From: Candidatus Nitrotoga sp. LAW | Lineage (GTDB): Bacteria > Pseudomonadota > Gammaproteobacteria > Burkholderiales > Gallionellaceae | Length of the DNA stretch: 64,000 nucleotides | Assembly (NCBI GenBank): GCA_003402315.1 | Contig: QFXI01000026.1 | Location: 1-64,000, forward strand | Direction of reading: 5' to 3' | Shown here: in pieces, positions 34,893 through 43,481 of the stretch | Layout: every line of letters starts with the position of its first letter | How positions within the stretch are numbered: position 1 is the first letter of the stretch | The notes under the pieces: generated by a model | The model's database searches: none | Seen by the model: the letters and a program-made list of their open reading frames with translations, nothing else | Told to the model about the DNA's origin: nothing | Position numbers and translations under genes: made by a program

Positions 34893-35988
34893 ACCCATCG
34901 TCCTGCCAGTTTCCGGCCCGCCGATATTGGCCTGTGGCGCGTGGCTGAAAAATACTGTCTGCGTTACTCGCGGCAACGAGGCTTATGTCTCGCAGCTTAT
35001 CGGCGATCTGGATAGTGCCGAAGCGAGGCTGATGTTGGAGCAAAGCGTAATGCACTTGTGCGCAGATCTTGATGTGCAACCGGAAGTGGTGGCGCACGAT
35101 CTGCACCCCGATTTTTACAGTACACAATTTGCGCAATCCTATGCCGCGCAGCGCGGATTACCGATAGTGGCGGTGCAACATCACCATGCGCACATCGCCG
35201 CCCTTTGCGCTGAACATGGTGTCATCCAGCCCGTGCTGGGATTGGCTCTGGATGGCGTGGGGCTGGGCACTGATAACATGCCGTGGGGCGGCGAACTGTT
35301 GCGCGTGGAGGGGGCGGATTTCCAGCGCCTGGGGCATTTGGCTCCACTCGCCATGCCGGGCGGTGACCGTGCCGCGCGCGAGCCGTGGCGCATGGCGGCG
35401 GCGGTGTTGTTCCAGTTGGGGCGGGGCGACGAGATTACGCAGCGTTTTCCCAACCAGCCGGGGGCGAATACAGTGGCGACCATGCTGCAATGCGGCTTGA
35501 ACTGTCCAGCCACCTCCAGTATGGGACGGTTGTTTGATGCCGCTGCAGGATTGCTGGGCGTGTGCGGGATTCAAACCTTTGAAGCCCAAGCCGCGATACA
35601 GTTGCAGGAGTTGGCGCAGCGTCATGGCCAGATCGCGCCGCTGGCTGAAGGCTATTGGATCACTGATAATCGCGTGCTGGATTTTTCGCCGCTACTTGCT
35701 GTGCTGAGTGATTGCCGGGATGCTTCTTACGGCGCTGCACTGTTCCATGCCACGCTTGCCGCTGGTCTGGCCGAGTGGGTAGAACGTGCCGCCAGCGAGT
35801 ACAACATAGCCTATATCGCGTTGGGCGGCGGCTGCTTCCATAATGATATTTTGCTACGCGCACTGACTGACAGGCTAGCTAAGCATGGGCTGCAAGTGTT
35901 GGCTGCGCAGCAGATGCAGCCCAACGATAGTGCAATTTCATTAGGTCAGGCGTGGGTCGCGTTGCAAATTATTAAACAAGGGAAATGA
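34885..35988 (+). CDS. hypF: short HypF: Kae1/TsaD-like carbamoyltransferase domain only
   Basis: The protein has 367 residues from a TTG at 34885 overlapping the hypB stop. Only the C-terminal third of usual HypF (about 750 aa) is present: [31 protein letters not shown] with metal-binding His, [35 protein letters not shown] and [15 protein letters not shown]. The acylphosphatase, zinc-finger and YrdC domains are missing, and no trace of them is seen upstream. R. eutropha encodes a comparable short HypF1 of about 394 residues. Carbamoyl-adenylate formation would need another protein or a second full HypF elsewhere. Confidence 0.9.
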   Translation: MNKPIVLPVSGPPILACGAWLKNTVCVTRGNEAYVSQLIGDLDSAEARLMLEQSVMHLCADLDVQPEVVAHDLHPDFYSTQFAQSYAAQRGLPIVAVQHHHAHIAALCAEHGVIQPVLGLALDGVGLGTDNMPWGGELLRVEGADFQRLGHLAPLAMPGGDRAAREPWRMAAAVLFQLGRGDEITQRFPNQPGANTVATMLQCGLNCPATSSMGRLFDAAAGLLGVCGIQTFEAQAAIQLQELAQRHGQIAPLAEGYWITDNRVLDFSPLLAVLSDCRDASYGAALFHATLAAGLAEWVERAASEYNIAYIALGGGCFHNDILLRALTDRLAKHGLQVLAAQQMQPNDSAISLGQAWVALQIIKQGK

Positions 35989-36065
35989 AAATGGCTGGCA
36001 CGCTAACCTGGACGCGCGGCGGCCCATTCGATCGCATGAAAGTGTACATGCCATGGCTGAGGTAA
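35985..36065 (+). CDS. possible 26-residue ORF or gene remnant after hypF
   Basis: The ATG at 35985 overlaps the hypF TGA (ATGA), and the preceding AAGGGAA could serve as a ribosome site. The peptide contains WTRGGPFDRMKVYMPWLR. No family is recognised. It ends inside the 14-bp repeat at 36057-36070, which suggests it may be the truncated start of a further accessory gene rather than a real small protein. Confidence 0.25.
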   Translation: MKMAGTLTWTRGGPFDRMKVYMPWLR

Positions 36066-36070
36066 GCTGA
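36057..36070. repeat. 14-bp repeat CTGAGGTAAGCTGA, copy 2
   Basis: Identical to 17377-17390. It lies at the end of the short frame that follows hypF. Confidence 0.4.
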
Positions 36071-36134
36071 AAACCAAAGAGTCCAGCGTTTCACTAAAAT
36101 GACGAAACGGAGGAACAAAATAGAAAGGTATTTT

Positions 36135-36953
36135 TTATACGGGCTTATAGCCCACGCTAATGAGAATTTCAACATTTAGCCAAATGCCTTGCTCGTCGGC
36201 AAGTAATTCTACTTCTTCCTGATGTGCTTGACGGAAGCTTGCCAGTTCAGGGGAAGAAAGCTGACTCAATAAACCCCGGAAGCCGCTATACCATAAAATA
36301 TCCCACCATTCTTCAAACCCGGCAAGATAGTAACCAACCTGATATGTCTGCGTATGCAATTGTTCCAGCCCCGCTGATTGATACAAAGTGCGGATTTTCT
36401 CTACACTATCCAGCCGTTTCCAGGACAAAGCTGGCATAGCTACCCCATAAGCCAAAATGCGGTCGATAAATTTTTGCGACAGGGGTTCCATAACCACGCC
36501 CGTAAAACTTGAGATTCCAATAGCGCCGCCGGATTTAACAAATTTGGCGATTGTCTTGAATCCGGCCTCCATATCTGACAGGAAGAAGATGCCAAAACCG
36601 CAGCAAGCGGCATCGAATGAGTCGGCGGTAAAATTCGAGGCTTCTATATCCATACACAAAAAATCGAAATTACTTAACTGCTGTTCCTGGGCTTTGGCCT
36701 TGGCTTGCGCCAACATTCCATCGGATAAATCAATGGCCGTTACATGCCCTGCACCCAACCGCTGTGCACAAGCCAACGCAACTGAACCTGTGCCAGTGGC
36801 TACATCCAAAATATGTTCATTTCCAGCAAATTTCATGCTGTCCGCTAAATATTCTGCTGCCGCTGAAAAAAAGCGCAGCGCAGGTTTGTCATAGCCTTCT
36901 GCCGCATTATTAAAGGTTTCTTTGATTTTATATTTGCGTTCTTGCATATCCAT
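36135..36953 (-). CDS. class I SAM-dependent methyltransferase (UbiE-like)
   Basis: The protein has 272 residues. SAM-binding motif I is ILDVATGTGSVALACAQRLG, then VTAIDLSDGMLAQAKAKA (acidic loop), FDAACCGFGIFFLSDMEAGF and a GGAIGIS strand. The N-terminal KETFNNAAEGYDKPALRFF resembles UbiE/COQ5-type small-molecule methyltransferases. The substrate is unknown. It is convergent with the hypF string and divergent from the DUF2325 gene. Confidence 0.85.
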   Translation of the reverse strand: MDMQERKYKIKETFNNAAEGYDKPALRFFSAAAEYLADSMKFAGNEHILDVATGTGSVALACAQRLGAGHVTAIDLSDGMLAQAKAKAQEQQLSNFDFLCMDIEASNFTADSFDAACCGFGIFFLSDMEAGFKTIAKFVKSGGAIGISSFTGVVMEPLSQKFIDRILAYGVAMPALSWKRLDSVEKIRTLYQSAGLEQLHTQTYQVGYYLAGFEEWWDILWYSGFRGLLSQLSSPELASFRQAHQEEVELLADEQGIWLNVEILISVGYKPV

Positions 36954-37368
36954 TTACCATTTCCCGAATTAGGTTTAATTGGGCGCACATAACAACATTT
37001 TATAGCACGGATACCTATTAAATTAATACCCATATTTCGACGCAACTATATGGCTGCAATAAGGTATTCCAGCTATCCAGGGAGAAAAGTTTCTTGAAAT
37101 TGCATCATTTATGATGCTGTGATTGACGTCCCTCTTGTTGCTTGCCCTTGATGCACTAGATGATAATAATTATCAAATACATTTACATTGCAAATGATAA
37201 CTGTTATCGTTAGAGCAGTTGTTAGCTATAAACAGCGCTAACTCAGAATCATTTAAATAAAATAAAAATCAAATACATAACAGCTTAACCGTTGGCCATA
37301 CTGCTTTTTCATTTGGTAATAAGCAGAAACTGCGGCCAATTAATATGCATCAACCGTAAAGGAAAAAC
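36954..37368. other. 415-bp intergenic region with Fur-like boxes
   Basis: Apart from the two Fur-type palindromes at 37162-37208 no gene or repeat was recognised. The region is AT-rich and supplies divergent promoters for the methyltransferase and the DUF2325/FMN pair. The DUF2325 start is preceded by AAAGGAAAAAC. Confidence 0.5.
37162..37208. promoter_or_regulatory. two Fur-box-like 6-1-6 palindromes
   Basis: GATAATAATTATC at 37162-37174 and GATAACTGTTATC at 37196-37208 are both perfect 6-1-6 dyads close to the Fur consensus unit GATAAT-x-ATTATC. Their centres are 34 bp apart. They lie about 160-200 bp upstream of the DUF2325 gene, which suggests iron-dependent control by Fur. Confidence 0.65.
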
Positions 37369-37701
37369 ATGAACGCAATGGTAATAGGTGCAGATCATTT
37401 GGGAAATATCCCTAAACTTCTTTCTGACTGGGATATAAACATTACCCAGCATGTCACGGGACGGCATGTGTCACATCAACGAAAACCACAAGGATTGCCC
37501 AGGAATACAGAACTTTTGATATTATTCACCGATTTCTTGGGACATAACGTAATGCGCCATTTTCGTAACATGGCGCAAGCACAAGGTGTACCTTTTATCG
37601 CTTGCCGCCGATCTGCAAGCTGCTTGGCACAGTCGCTGGAGTATTGTTTTAATAGAAAAGATGATCAATCAAAATGCCAAAATTGTCCATTCCGCCCCTG
37701 A
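37369..37701 (+). CDS. DUF2325 family protein
   Basis: The protein has 110 residues. It shows the DUF2325 pattern of an N-terminal nucleotide-fold-like strand (MVIGADHLGNIPKLLSDW), a central HxxG/H segment (QHVTGRHVSHQRK) and LLILFTDFLGHNVMRHFRNMAQAQGVPFIACRRS. The C-terminus has a Cys cluster (KCQNCPF). Members are small cytoplasmic proteins without known function. It overlaps the FMN-binding gene by 28 bp. The Fur-like boxes upstream suggest a role under iron limitation. Confidence 0.75.
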   Translation: MNAMVIGADHLGNIPKLLSDWDINITQHVTGRHVSHQRKPQGLPRNTELLILFTDFLGHNVMRHFRNMAQAQGVPFIACRRSASCLAQSLEYCFNRKDDQSKCQNCPFRP

Positions 37702-38207
37702 CTTTTTTTATCGCTTTTTTGCTTATGTTATCGCCATGCTTGGCACAAGCCGTAGAACACGTTTACCAGCAGCCAGAAGAATTCATTGATGAATTATTTA
37801 AGGTAAAGCCGAAAGTAAAATTGCTATTGTTGACTAAGGATATGCAATCCGAGGTTTCCCGCATCCTTGGCCATGCACCCAGACAGTTGCGACAACGATA
37901 TTGGAGTGAGGGTGCGCGAACATTATGGATTCTGGAAGAGATCGGTAAAGATGATCCAATTACCGCAGGGTTTGTCGTAAAAGAGGGCCGGATCGAACAG
38001 GCTAAAGTATTGATTTACCGTGAGCATAGGGGGATGGAAGTGCGCTTTCCAGCTTTTTTGAAGCAATTCACCGGTGTTTCCCTAAGCAGTGGAAATAATC
38101 TTGATCGGCAAATCGACGGTATTTCCGGCGCCACGCTTTCGGTGCATGCCATGGAACGCATGGCGCGTACCGCACTGTATTTTGACAAACTTAGCCGCAC
38201 CAAATAA
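37674..38207 (+). CDS. exported FMN-binding domain protein
   Basis: The protein has 177 residues. An N-terminal signal (PPLTFFIAFLLMLSPCLAQA-VE) is followed by a single FMN-binding domain (PF04205). DGISGATLSVHAM carries the S-G-A-T motif whose Thr takes a covalent FMN in NqrC/RnfG proteins. It would act as a small periplasmic flavin electron carrier. The overlap with DUF2325 and the shared Fur-like promoter suggest an iron-related redox task, for example reduction linked to iron uptake; this is inference. Confidence 0.82.
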   Translation: MPKLSIPPLTFFIAFLLMLSPCLAQAVEHVYQQPEEFIDELFKVKPKVKLLLLTKDMQSEVSRILGHAPRQLRQRYWSEGARTLWILEEIGKDDPITAGFVVKEGRIEQAKVLIYREHRGMEVRFPAFLKQFTGVSLSSGNNLDRQIDGISGATLSVHAMERMARTALYFDKLSRTK

Positions 38208-38244
38208 ATTCAAATCCATTGCATTGCTGACCACAATTCCTGGC

Positions 38245-40215
38245 TTATTGAATAACGTTCTTTAGTTGCTCAAGAATCGCCGGGTTTTCCAGCGTCGAAA
38301 TGTCCTGCGTTATTTCTTCTCCCTTGGCAATGGCGCGCAACAGGCGACGCATGATCTTGCCGGAGCGTGTCTTGGGCAGGTTGTCACCGAAGCGAATTTC
38401 GTCTGGCTTAGCGATTGGGCCGAGTTCCTTGCTAACCCAGTTTCGCAGGCTTTCCGAAACTTGTTTTGCAATAGTGGCATCCTCTGGCCGCGAGCCTTTC
38501 AATACCACAAACGCCACTATGGCCTCTCCTTTTATATCATGCGGCTTTCCGACGACAGCGGCTTCCGCCACCAGCGGATTTGACGCCAGCGCAGATTCTA
38601 TTTCCATAGTGCCCAAACGGTGGCCGGATACTTTCAGTACGTCGTCAATGCGTCCCAATATCCAGAAATAACCGTCCTCATTGCGGTGTGCTGAATCGCC
38701 CGCCAAGTAAGCGCCTTTCATTTCTTCTGGAAAATAGCCTTTGCGATAGCGCTCATCATCGCCCCATATGGTACGGATTTGCGATGGGAAAGAACGTTTA
38801 ATGACGAGAAAGCCTCCATGTTGGTCGTGTACTTCGTCACCTGCTTCGTTGACGATAGCGGCCATTATGCCGGGCAGCGGCAGGGTGCAGGAACCAGGTT
38901 TGGTCGCCATTGCTCCCGGCAGAGGTGCAATCATGTGACAGCCGGTTTCGGTCTGCCACCAGGTGTCCACAATAGGACAGCGCGACTGGCCGACTACGGT
39001 GTAATACCACATCCATGCGTCTGGATTGATCGGCTCGCCTACACTACCGAGCAGACGCAGACTGGAAAGGTCGTATTGCTTCGGTAATTCGCCCCCTAAT
39101 TTAATCAGCGAGCGGATGGCAGTGGGCGCAGTGTAAAAAGTAGTGACCTGATGGTCCTGAATCATTTTCCAAAAACGCCCGGCATCGGGCCAAGTGGGCA
39201 CGCCCTCAAATATTACCTGTGTCGCACCCATCGCCAGCGGGCCATATGTCACATAGCTGTGGCCAGTCACCCAGCCCACGTCAGCGGTGCACCAAAAAAC
39301 GTCAGTAGGCTTGTAGTCAAATACCCATTGCATGGAAACCATGGTGCCCAACAGATAGCCGCCGCTGGAATGCTGCACTCCTTTGGGTTTTCCGGTAGAA
39401 CCTGAGGTGTATAAAATAAATAATGGATGTTCCGCGCCCACCCATTCCGGTTCGCATGTGAATGGAAGATCGGCGATCAGATCATGCCACCACAGGTCAT
39501 GTTTCGCATTCCACTGCACATCATTGCCCGCACGTTTATAAACAATGACGCTATGCACAGCATCGCAACCGCCCATACTAAGCGCCTCATCCACAGCGGA
39601 TTTGAGCGGCATCATCTTGCCGCCACGAAGTTGCGCATCGGCGGTAATGACGGCGCATGCCTGCGCATTTTCGATACGCTCATTTAGGCTTTTGGAAGAG
39701 AAGCCGCCAAAAACGACTGAATGGATTGCGCCAATGCGCGCGCATGCCTGCATCGCTACTACTACCTCAATACTCATGGGCATATAGATAACCACACGGT
39801 CGCCCTTCTGAATATTGCGCGACTTCAGCGCATTGGCGAACTGGCATACGCGGGCGTGCAACTCACGGTAAGAAATCTTGGTCACCTGGCCATCATCCGC
39901 TTCAAAAATCAGTGCAGTTTTTTCAGGTTGCGTCACCAGATGCTTGTCCAGGCAGTTATAAGAAACATTTAATTCACCATCCGCAAACCACTCGTAAAAT
40001 GGCGCGCGGCTCTCGTCCAACACCGTATTGAACGACTTGCGCCATACAATATGCTCGCGTGCCAACCGTGCCCAATACCCTTCATAATTTTGTGCCGCCT
40101 CCACGCATAGTGCCTGGTACGCTGCCATGCCAGAAACATTAGCCTGTTCGGCAAATTCATTGGCAGGCTGGAAAACGCGGGTTTCTTGCAAAACTGATTG
40201 GATGTTGGTGGGCAT
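38245..40215 (-). CDS. acs: acetyl-CoA synthetase (AMP-forming)
   Basis: The protein has 656 residues, normal for Acs. It has the ANL-family motifs [12 protein letters not shown] (P-loop), [10 protein letters not shown], the hinge region [23 protein letters not shown], and the C-terminal [14 protein letters not shown] with the catalytic Lys that Pat/PatZ-type enzymes acetylate. It activates acetate to acetyl-CoA through acetyl-AMP in the cytoplasm. It is monocistronic, and MITE copy D lies 140 bp upstream of its start. Confidence 0.96.
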   Translation of the reverse strand: MPTNIQSVLQETRVFQPANEFAEQANVSGMAAYQALCVEAAQNYEGYWARLAREHIVWRKSFNTVLDESRAPFYEWFADGELNVSYNCLDKHLVTQPEKTALIFEADDGQVTKISYRELHARVCQFANALKSRNIQKGDRVVIYMPMSIEVVVAMQACARIGAIHSVVFGGFSSKSLNERIENAQACAVITADAQLRGGKMMPLKSAVDEALSMGGCDAVHSVIVYKRAGNDVQWNAKHDLWWHDLIADLPFTCEPEWVGAEHPLFILYTSGSTGKPKGVQHSSGGYLLGTMVSMQWVFDYKPTDVFWCTADVGWVTGHSYVTYGPLAMGATQVIFEGVPTWPDAGRFWKMIQDHQVTTFYTAPTAIRSLIKLGGELPKQYDLSSLRLLGSVGEPINPDAWMWYYTVVGQSRCPIVDTWWQTETGCHMIAPLPGAMATKPGSCTLPLPGIMAAIVNEAGDEVHDQHGGFLVIKRSFPSQIRTIWGDDERYRKGYFPEEMKGAYLAGDSAHRNEDGYFWILGRIDDVLKVSGHRLGTMEIESALASNPLVAEAAVVGKPHDIKGEAIVAFVVLKGSRPEDATIAKQVSESLRNWVSKELGPIAKPDEIRFGDNLPKTRSGKIMRRLLRAIAKGEEITQDISTLENPAILEQLKNVIQ

Positions 40216-40355
40216 GACGCTCCCTCGGTATGGTTAATGTTTCATATTTTTGGCGGGATTTAATGTAGATTTATTTTCGGGTAGCGTCAACATTAAAGCT
40301 CTCAGATGTAATTGGGTCTATAAAGGTCGCATGAAGTGGTGTGCTTTTAGCTAAT

Positions 40356-40535
40356 GGACACCTCTAAAAATTCAGGTTTGCGAGCATCCCCTTCGGGGAT
40401 TACCTGCTTAACACGTCTCGTCACAATACGTTGTTGCCCACAAAAAATGTTTCCTTACATATCAATTATATGCTGCGTTAACATTTTTTATTCGCGCCTA
40501 GTCTTATTTAGAGCTCTTAATTTTTAGAGGTGCCC
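40356..40535. mobile_element. MITE copy D, full length (180 bp)
   Basis: Ends GGACACCTCTAAAAATTC and TTAATTTTTAGAGGTGCCC bound the element, with the hairpin ATCCCC-TTCG-GGGAT, the GTCACAATACGTTGTTGCCC core and the ATTCGCGCCTAGTCTTATTT block. TAAT stands directly before the left end and directly after the right end, a clean candidate 4-bp target duplication. It lies between the divergent leader of acs and the end of the GGDEF gene. Confidence 0.9.
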
Positions 40536-40604
40536 TAATACTCCCTCGTGCATGTAATGCATTGCTAGGCTCCATTTTTTATTGCGCTCTCCGCCGGCGA
40601 TACC

Positions 40605-41945
40605 TCAGCATCGGTCGCCCAGCGTAGCGTTTTTAGTTCGCGCCTGATTTGCAGCCAACGGCTCTACCATAGCTGATTCAACGCGGTTGCGCCCGCCCGA
40701 TTTGGCCTTGTACATCGCTTCATCGGCGGCTTTAAACAGGGTTTTGAAATCTACTACCATGCCCTTGGGCACTGTGGCCAAACCGATGCTGCCGGTGACA
40801 AAAATTCCCTCGGGCTGGCTGGCCTCAATTTTCTTTAGCAGTTTTTCGGCGAAGCCGATGGCGTTGGTCCGGTCACGGTTGATCAGGGTGACACAGAATT
40901 CTTCGCCACCTGCCCGCGAAGCAATGTCCCCGCTCAAACAACACTCGCGTATCACCTTGGCTGTCTCAAACAGGACGATGTCGCCTACGTCATGGCCCAT
41001 GGTGTCGTTGATATTCTTGAAATGATCCAGGTCAAGCAGCAAAAGGCTAACTGGAATGCCATGTTTCATCGCCTCAGTCATCCGCCGGGAACCGACCTCT
41101 GACATATAGTGCCGATTAAACAGACCGGTGAGCTGGTCAGTTAGCGCCAGACGTCGCAGGTGATCACGTTGGGCCTCAACTTGGTCAAACAATTGCTTAT
41201 GCTTGACCATATTGTGTACCCGAACTTCAAGTTCCTTTGGGGTAACCGGTTTCGCTACAAAGTCGTTGGCACCATAACCAATGACATCAAACTGGCGCTC
41301 TTTGCTGGTGATGCCGGAAATAGCAAGAAAAGGTACACGACAGTAGGGTTCGTCAAGCCGCCTGATGGCGCGCACCAGGCCAAGCCCGGTGAGATCGCCT
41401 TCAAGCTGAACATCCGAGATCACGATGTCGAATTTTCGTTTCCTGAAGATTTCAAAGGCGTCTTCGGCGCTCGCCAATGTCGTCACCATAAGGCCCATGC
41501 CCCGTAATATTTCGCTCAGAAAATTGGCGATTGTTGGGCTGTCTTCGACCAACAGTGCATTACCGGTTAGCGCTTCAGCCGTCCGGCTAGCCTTTTCATA
41601 TTCGGCGATGTAATCAGCCAGTGCGCCAAGGTTAGTTTTGTAAAATATCTGGGTGATGCCTGCTTCCTTAGCATCTATTTCGAGATTTGGATCTTCTGAC
41701 CCGGTAAGCAGCAGAATCGGGATGTTATGGCCTGAGGGATGTTTCCTGATTTCCTTGCATAACTCCATACCGGATCCATCAGGCAGTATGCCTTCAACGC
41801 AGACAACGTCCATTTCGCCTGCCACGATAAACATCCGCGCGTCTTGAACTGAATAGGTAAAAGTAAATTCTTCTGAAAGAAATGACAAATGCCGCCGGAT
41901 GGCGTTTTGCGAAAAATTTGACGAAACCAATATTAGGACTTTCAT
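40605..41945 (-). CDS. PleD-like diguanylate cyclase with two receiver domains
   Basis: The protein has 446 residues: receiver 1 (1 to about 120), receiver 2 (about 128-245) and GGDEF (about 280-420). Receiver 2 keeps the phospho-acceptor in DIVISDVQLEGD and the Lys in VAKPVTP. Receiver 1 reads DVVCVEGILPDG, with Glu where the acceptor Asp should be, so it is probably a dimerising pseudo-receiver. The cyclase motif is AGGEEF, an active variant. The residues that normally form the RxxD inhibitory site read LSGD, so product inhibition may be absent. It makes cyclic di-GMP in response to an unknown kinase. Confidence 0.9.
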   Translation of the reverse strand: MKVLILVSSNFSQNAIRRHLSFLSEEFTFTYSVQDARMFIVAGEMDVVCVEGILPDGSGMELCKEIRKHPSGHNIPILLLTGSEDPNLEIDAKEAGITQIFYKTNLGALADYIAEYEKASRTAEALTGNALLVEDSPTIANFLSEILRGMGLMVTTLASAEDAFEIFRKRKFDIVISDVQLEGDLTGLGLVRAIRRLDEPYCRVPFLAISGITSKERQFDVIGYGANDFVAKPVTPKELEVRVHNMVKHKQLFDQVEAQRDHLRRLALTDQLTGLFNRHYMSEVGSRRMTEAMKHGIPVSLLLLDLDHFKNINDTMGHDVGDIVLFETAKVIRECCLSGDIASRAGGEEFCVTLINRDRTNAIGFAEKLLKKIEASQPEGIFVTGSIGLATVPKGMVVDFKTLFKAADEAMYKAKSGGRNRVESAMVEPLAANQARTKNATLGDRC

Positions 41946-42258
41946 TATTCATCTTTAATTTAAATAAATATTTGAGTAAATTAACACGAAATCAGTAGCT
42001 GCCGATGAAATCATTTTTTGCCTACATCAATGCCAATATGGCACAAAATTGAGTCAGCAGTAGTGGCACACCATTGATCCGGTTAGTTAAAGTTTTGATG
42101 CCGCATATTTCACACGAGCATCCTGAAAATATTTTTTGACACGCTCAATTATTAATCCGGCACGGTGAAGTATTAACCCCGTTCTGGCCGAGCCTGTCGA
42201 AGGATGAGCGGATTTACTTCTTGGGGAGATTGAAAATTGATTGCCCACTTCTATTTCA
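41946..42258. other. intergenic region with short dispersed repeat
   Basis: No gene was seen. GAGCCTGTCGAAG at 42190-42202 is the reverse complement of the CTTCGACAGGCTC found at 17648. The remainder is unremarkable AT-rich sequence running into MITE copy E. Confidence 0.45.
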
Positions 42259-42398
42259 GGGCACCGCTAAAAATTTAGAGTTCTATAATTGATATGTAAA
42301 GAGACATTTTTTGTGGACAACAACGTATTGTAACGAGACGGGTTAAGCAGGCAATCCCCGAAGGGGATGCTCGGAAATCTGAATTTTTAGAGGTGCCC
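42259..42398. mobile_element. MITE copy E, internally deleted (140 bp), upstream of hypE
   Basis: Ends GGGCACCGCTAAAAATTT and GAATTTTTAGAGGTGCCC bound the element. The hairpin block and the AACAACGTATTGTAACG core are present, but the ATTCGCGCCTAGTC block is missing, the opposite deletion to copy C. TTCA precedes the left end and follows the right end, a candidate 4-bp duplication. It ends 13 bp before the hypE ATG, so hypE expression must start in or before the element. Confidence 0.88.
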
Positions 42399-42411
42399 TT
42401 CATATAGAGCC

Positions 42412-43461
42412 ATGAATAGAGTCAAACCAAATTACTCGCGCCCGCTTGATTTTAAACAAGGACGGGTAGAGATGTCACATGGTTCCGGTGGGCGCGCCAT
42501 GGCGCAATTGATCGCCGAGTTGTTCACTACCGGTTTTGATAACGCATATCTGGCACAGGGCAACGATGGCGCGTTACTACCGCAAATTGCCGGGCGGCTG
42601 GTGATGTCTTGCGACGGCCACGTCGTGTCGCCGTTGTTCTTCGCGGGCGGTGATATCGGCTGCCTGTCAGTGCATGGCACCATTAACGATGTCGCGATGA
42701 TGGGAGCGAGGCCGTTGTATTTGGCGGCTTCTTTCATACTCGAAGAAGGCTTTCCTCTCGCCGATCTGAAATGCATCGTCGCGTCCATGGCGAACGCTGC
42801 AAGAGTCGCGGGTGTACCCATCGTCGCAGGTGATACTAAAGTGGTGGAGCAGGGCAAGGGCGATGGGGTATTCATCACCACTACCGGAGTCGGTGTGGCA
42901 CGTGAGGACATCACTCTGTCCGGCGATCTTGCGCAACCGGGCGACACTATCCTGCTGTCCGGCACGATAGGGGATCACGGTATGGCGGTGCTTTCGCAAC
43001 GTGAAAACCTGACTTTCGATGCGCCCATCGTGTCGGATACGGCGGCGTTGCATGGGTTGGTCGCAGCCATGCTGGACAGCGGAGTGAAGTTGCGCGTGCT
43101 GCGCGACCCGACGCGCGGCGGGCTGGCGACGACACTCAATGAGATCGCCAAACAATCCGGCGTGGGCATGATGCTGCATGAATCTGCCATTGCGGTAAAT
43201 CAGCCGGTTGAAGCAGCCTGCGAGTTTCTCGGGCTGGATCCACTATATGTCGCCAACGAAGGCAAACTGGTAGCCATTTGTGCACCGGAGGATGCCGGGC
43301 GCTTGCTTGAAGTGATGCGTGCCCATCCGCTGGCGCGTGAGGCGGCCATCATCGGAGAGATCACAGAAGATGCCCATGGATTTGTGCAAATGATCACCAA
43401 GCTCGGTGGCTGTCGTATCGTTGATTGGCTGGCAGGTGAGCAATTGCCGAGGATCTGTTGA
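42412..43461 (+). CDS. hypE: hydrogenase maturation protein HypE
   Basis: The protein has 349 residues. The AIR-synthase-like fold shows MSHGSGGRAMAQLI, LSVHGTINDVAMMGARPLYL, VAGDTKVVEQGKGDG and RDPTRGGLATTLNEIA. The C-terminus ends PRIC, with the terminal Cys that receives the carbamoyl group and is dehydrated to thiocyanate. HypE works with HypF to make the CN ligands. It is detached from the other hyp genes, preceded by MITE copy E, and its TGA directly abuts a solitary MITE end. Confidence 0.95.
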   Translation: MNRVKPNYSRPLDFKQGRVEMSHGSGGRAMAQLIAELFTTGFDNAYLAQGNDGALLPQIAGRLVMSCDGHVVSPLFFAGGDIGCLSVHGTINDVAMMGARPLYLAASFILEEGFPLADLKCIVASMANAARVAGVPIVAGDTKVVEQGKGDGVFITTTGVGVAREDITLSGDLAQPGDTILLSGTIGDHGMAVLSQRENLTFDAPIVSDTAALHGLVAAMLDSGVKLRVLRDPTRGGLATTLNEIAKQSGVGMMLHESAIAVNQPVEAACEFLGLDPLYVANEGKLVAICAPEDAGRLLEVMRAHPLAREAAIIGEITEDAHGFVQMITKLGGCRIVDWLAGEQLPRIC

Positions 43462-43478
43462 GGGCACCTCTAAAAATC
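43462..43478 (+). repeat. solitary end of the GGGCACC MITE family
   Basis: GGGCACCTCTAAAAATCC starts at the base after the hypE stop and ends four bases before the stop of the convergent PatZ-like gene. No internal MITE sequence is attached. It probably marks a breakpoint of a rearrangement that joined hypE to the truncated patZ-like gene. Confidence 0.7.
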
Positions 43479-43481
43479 CAA

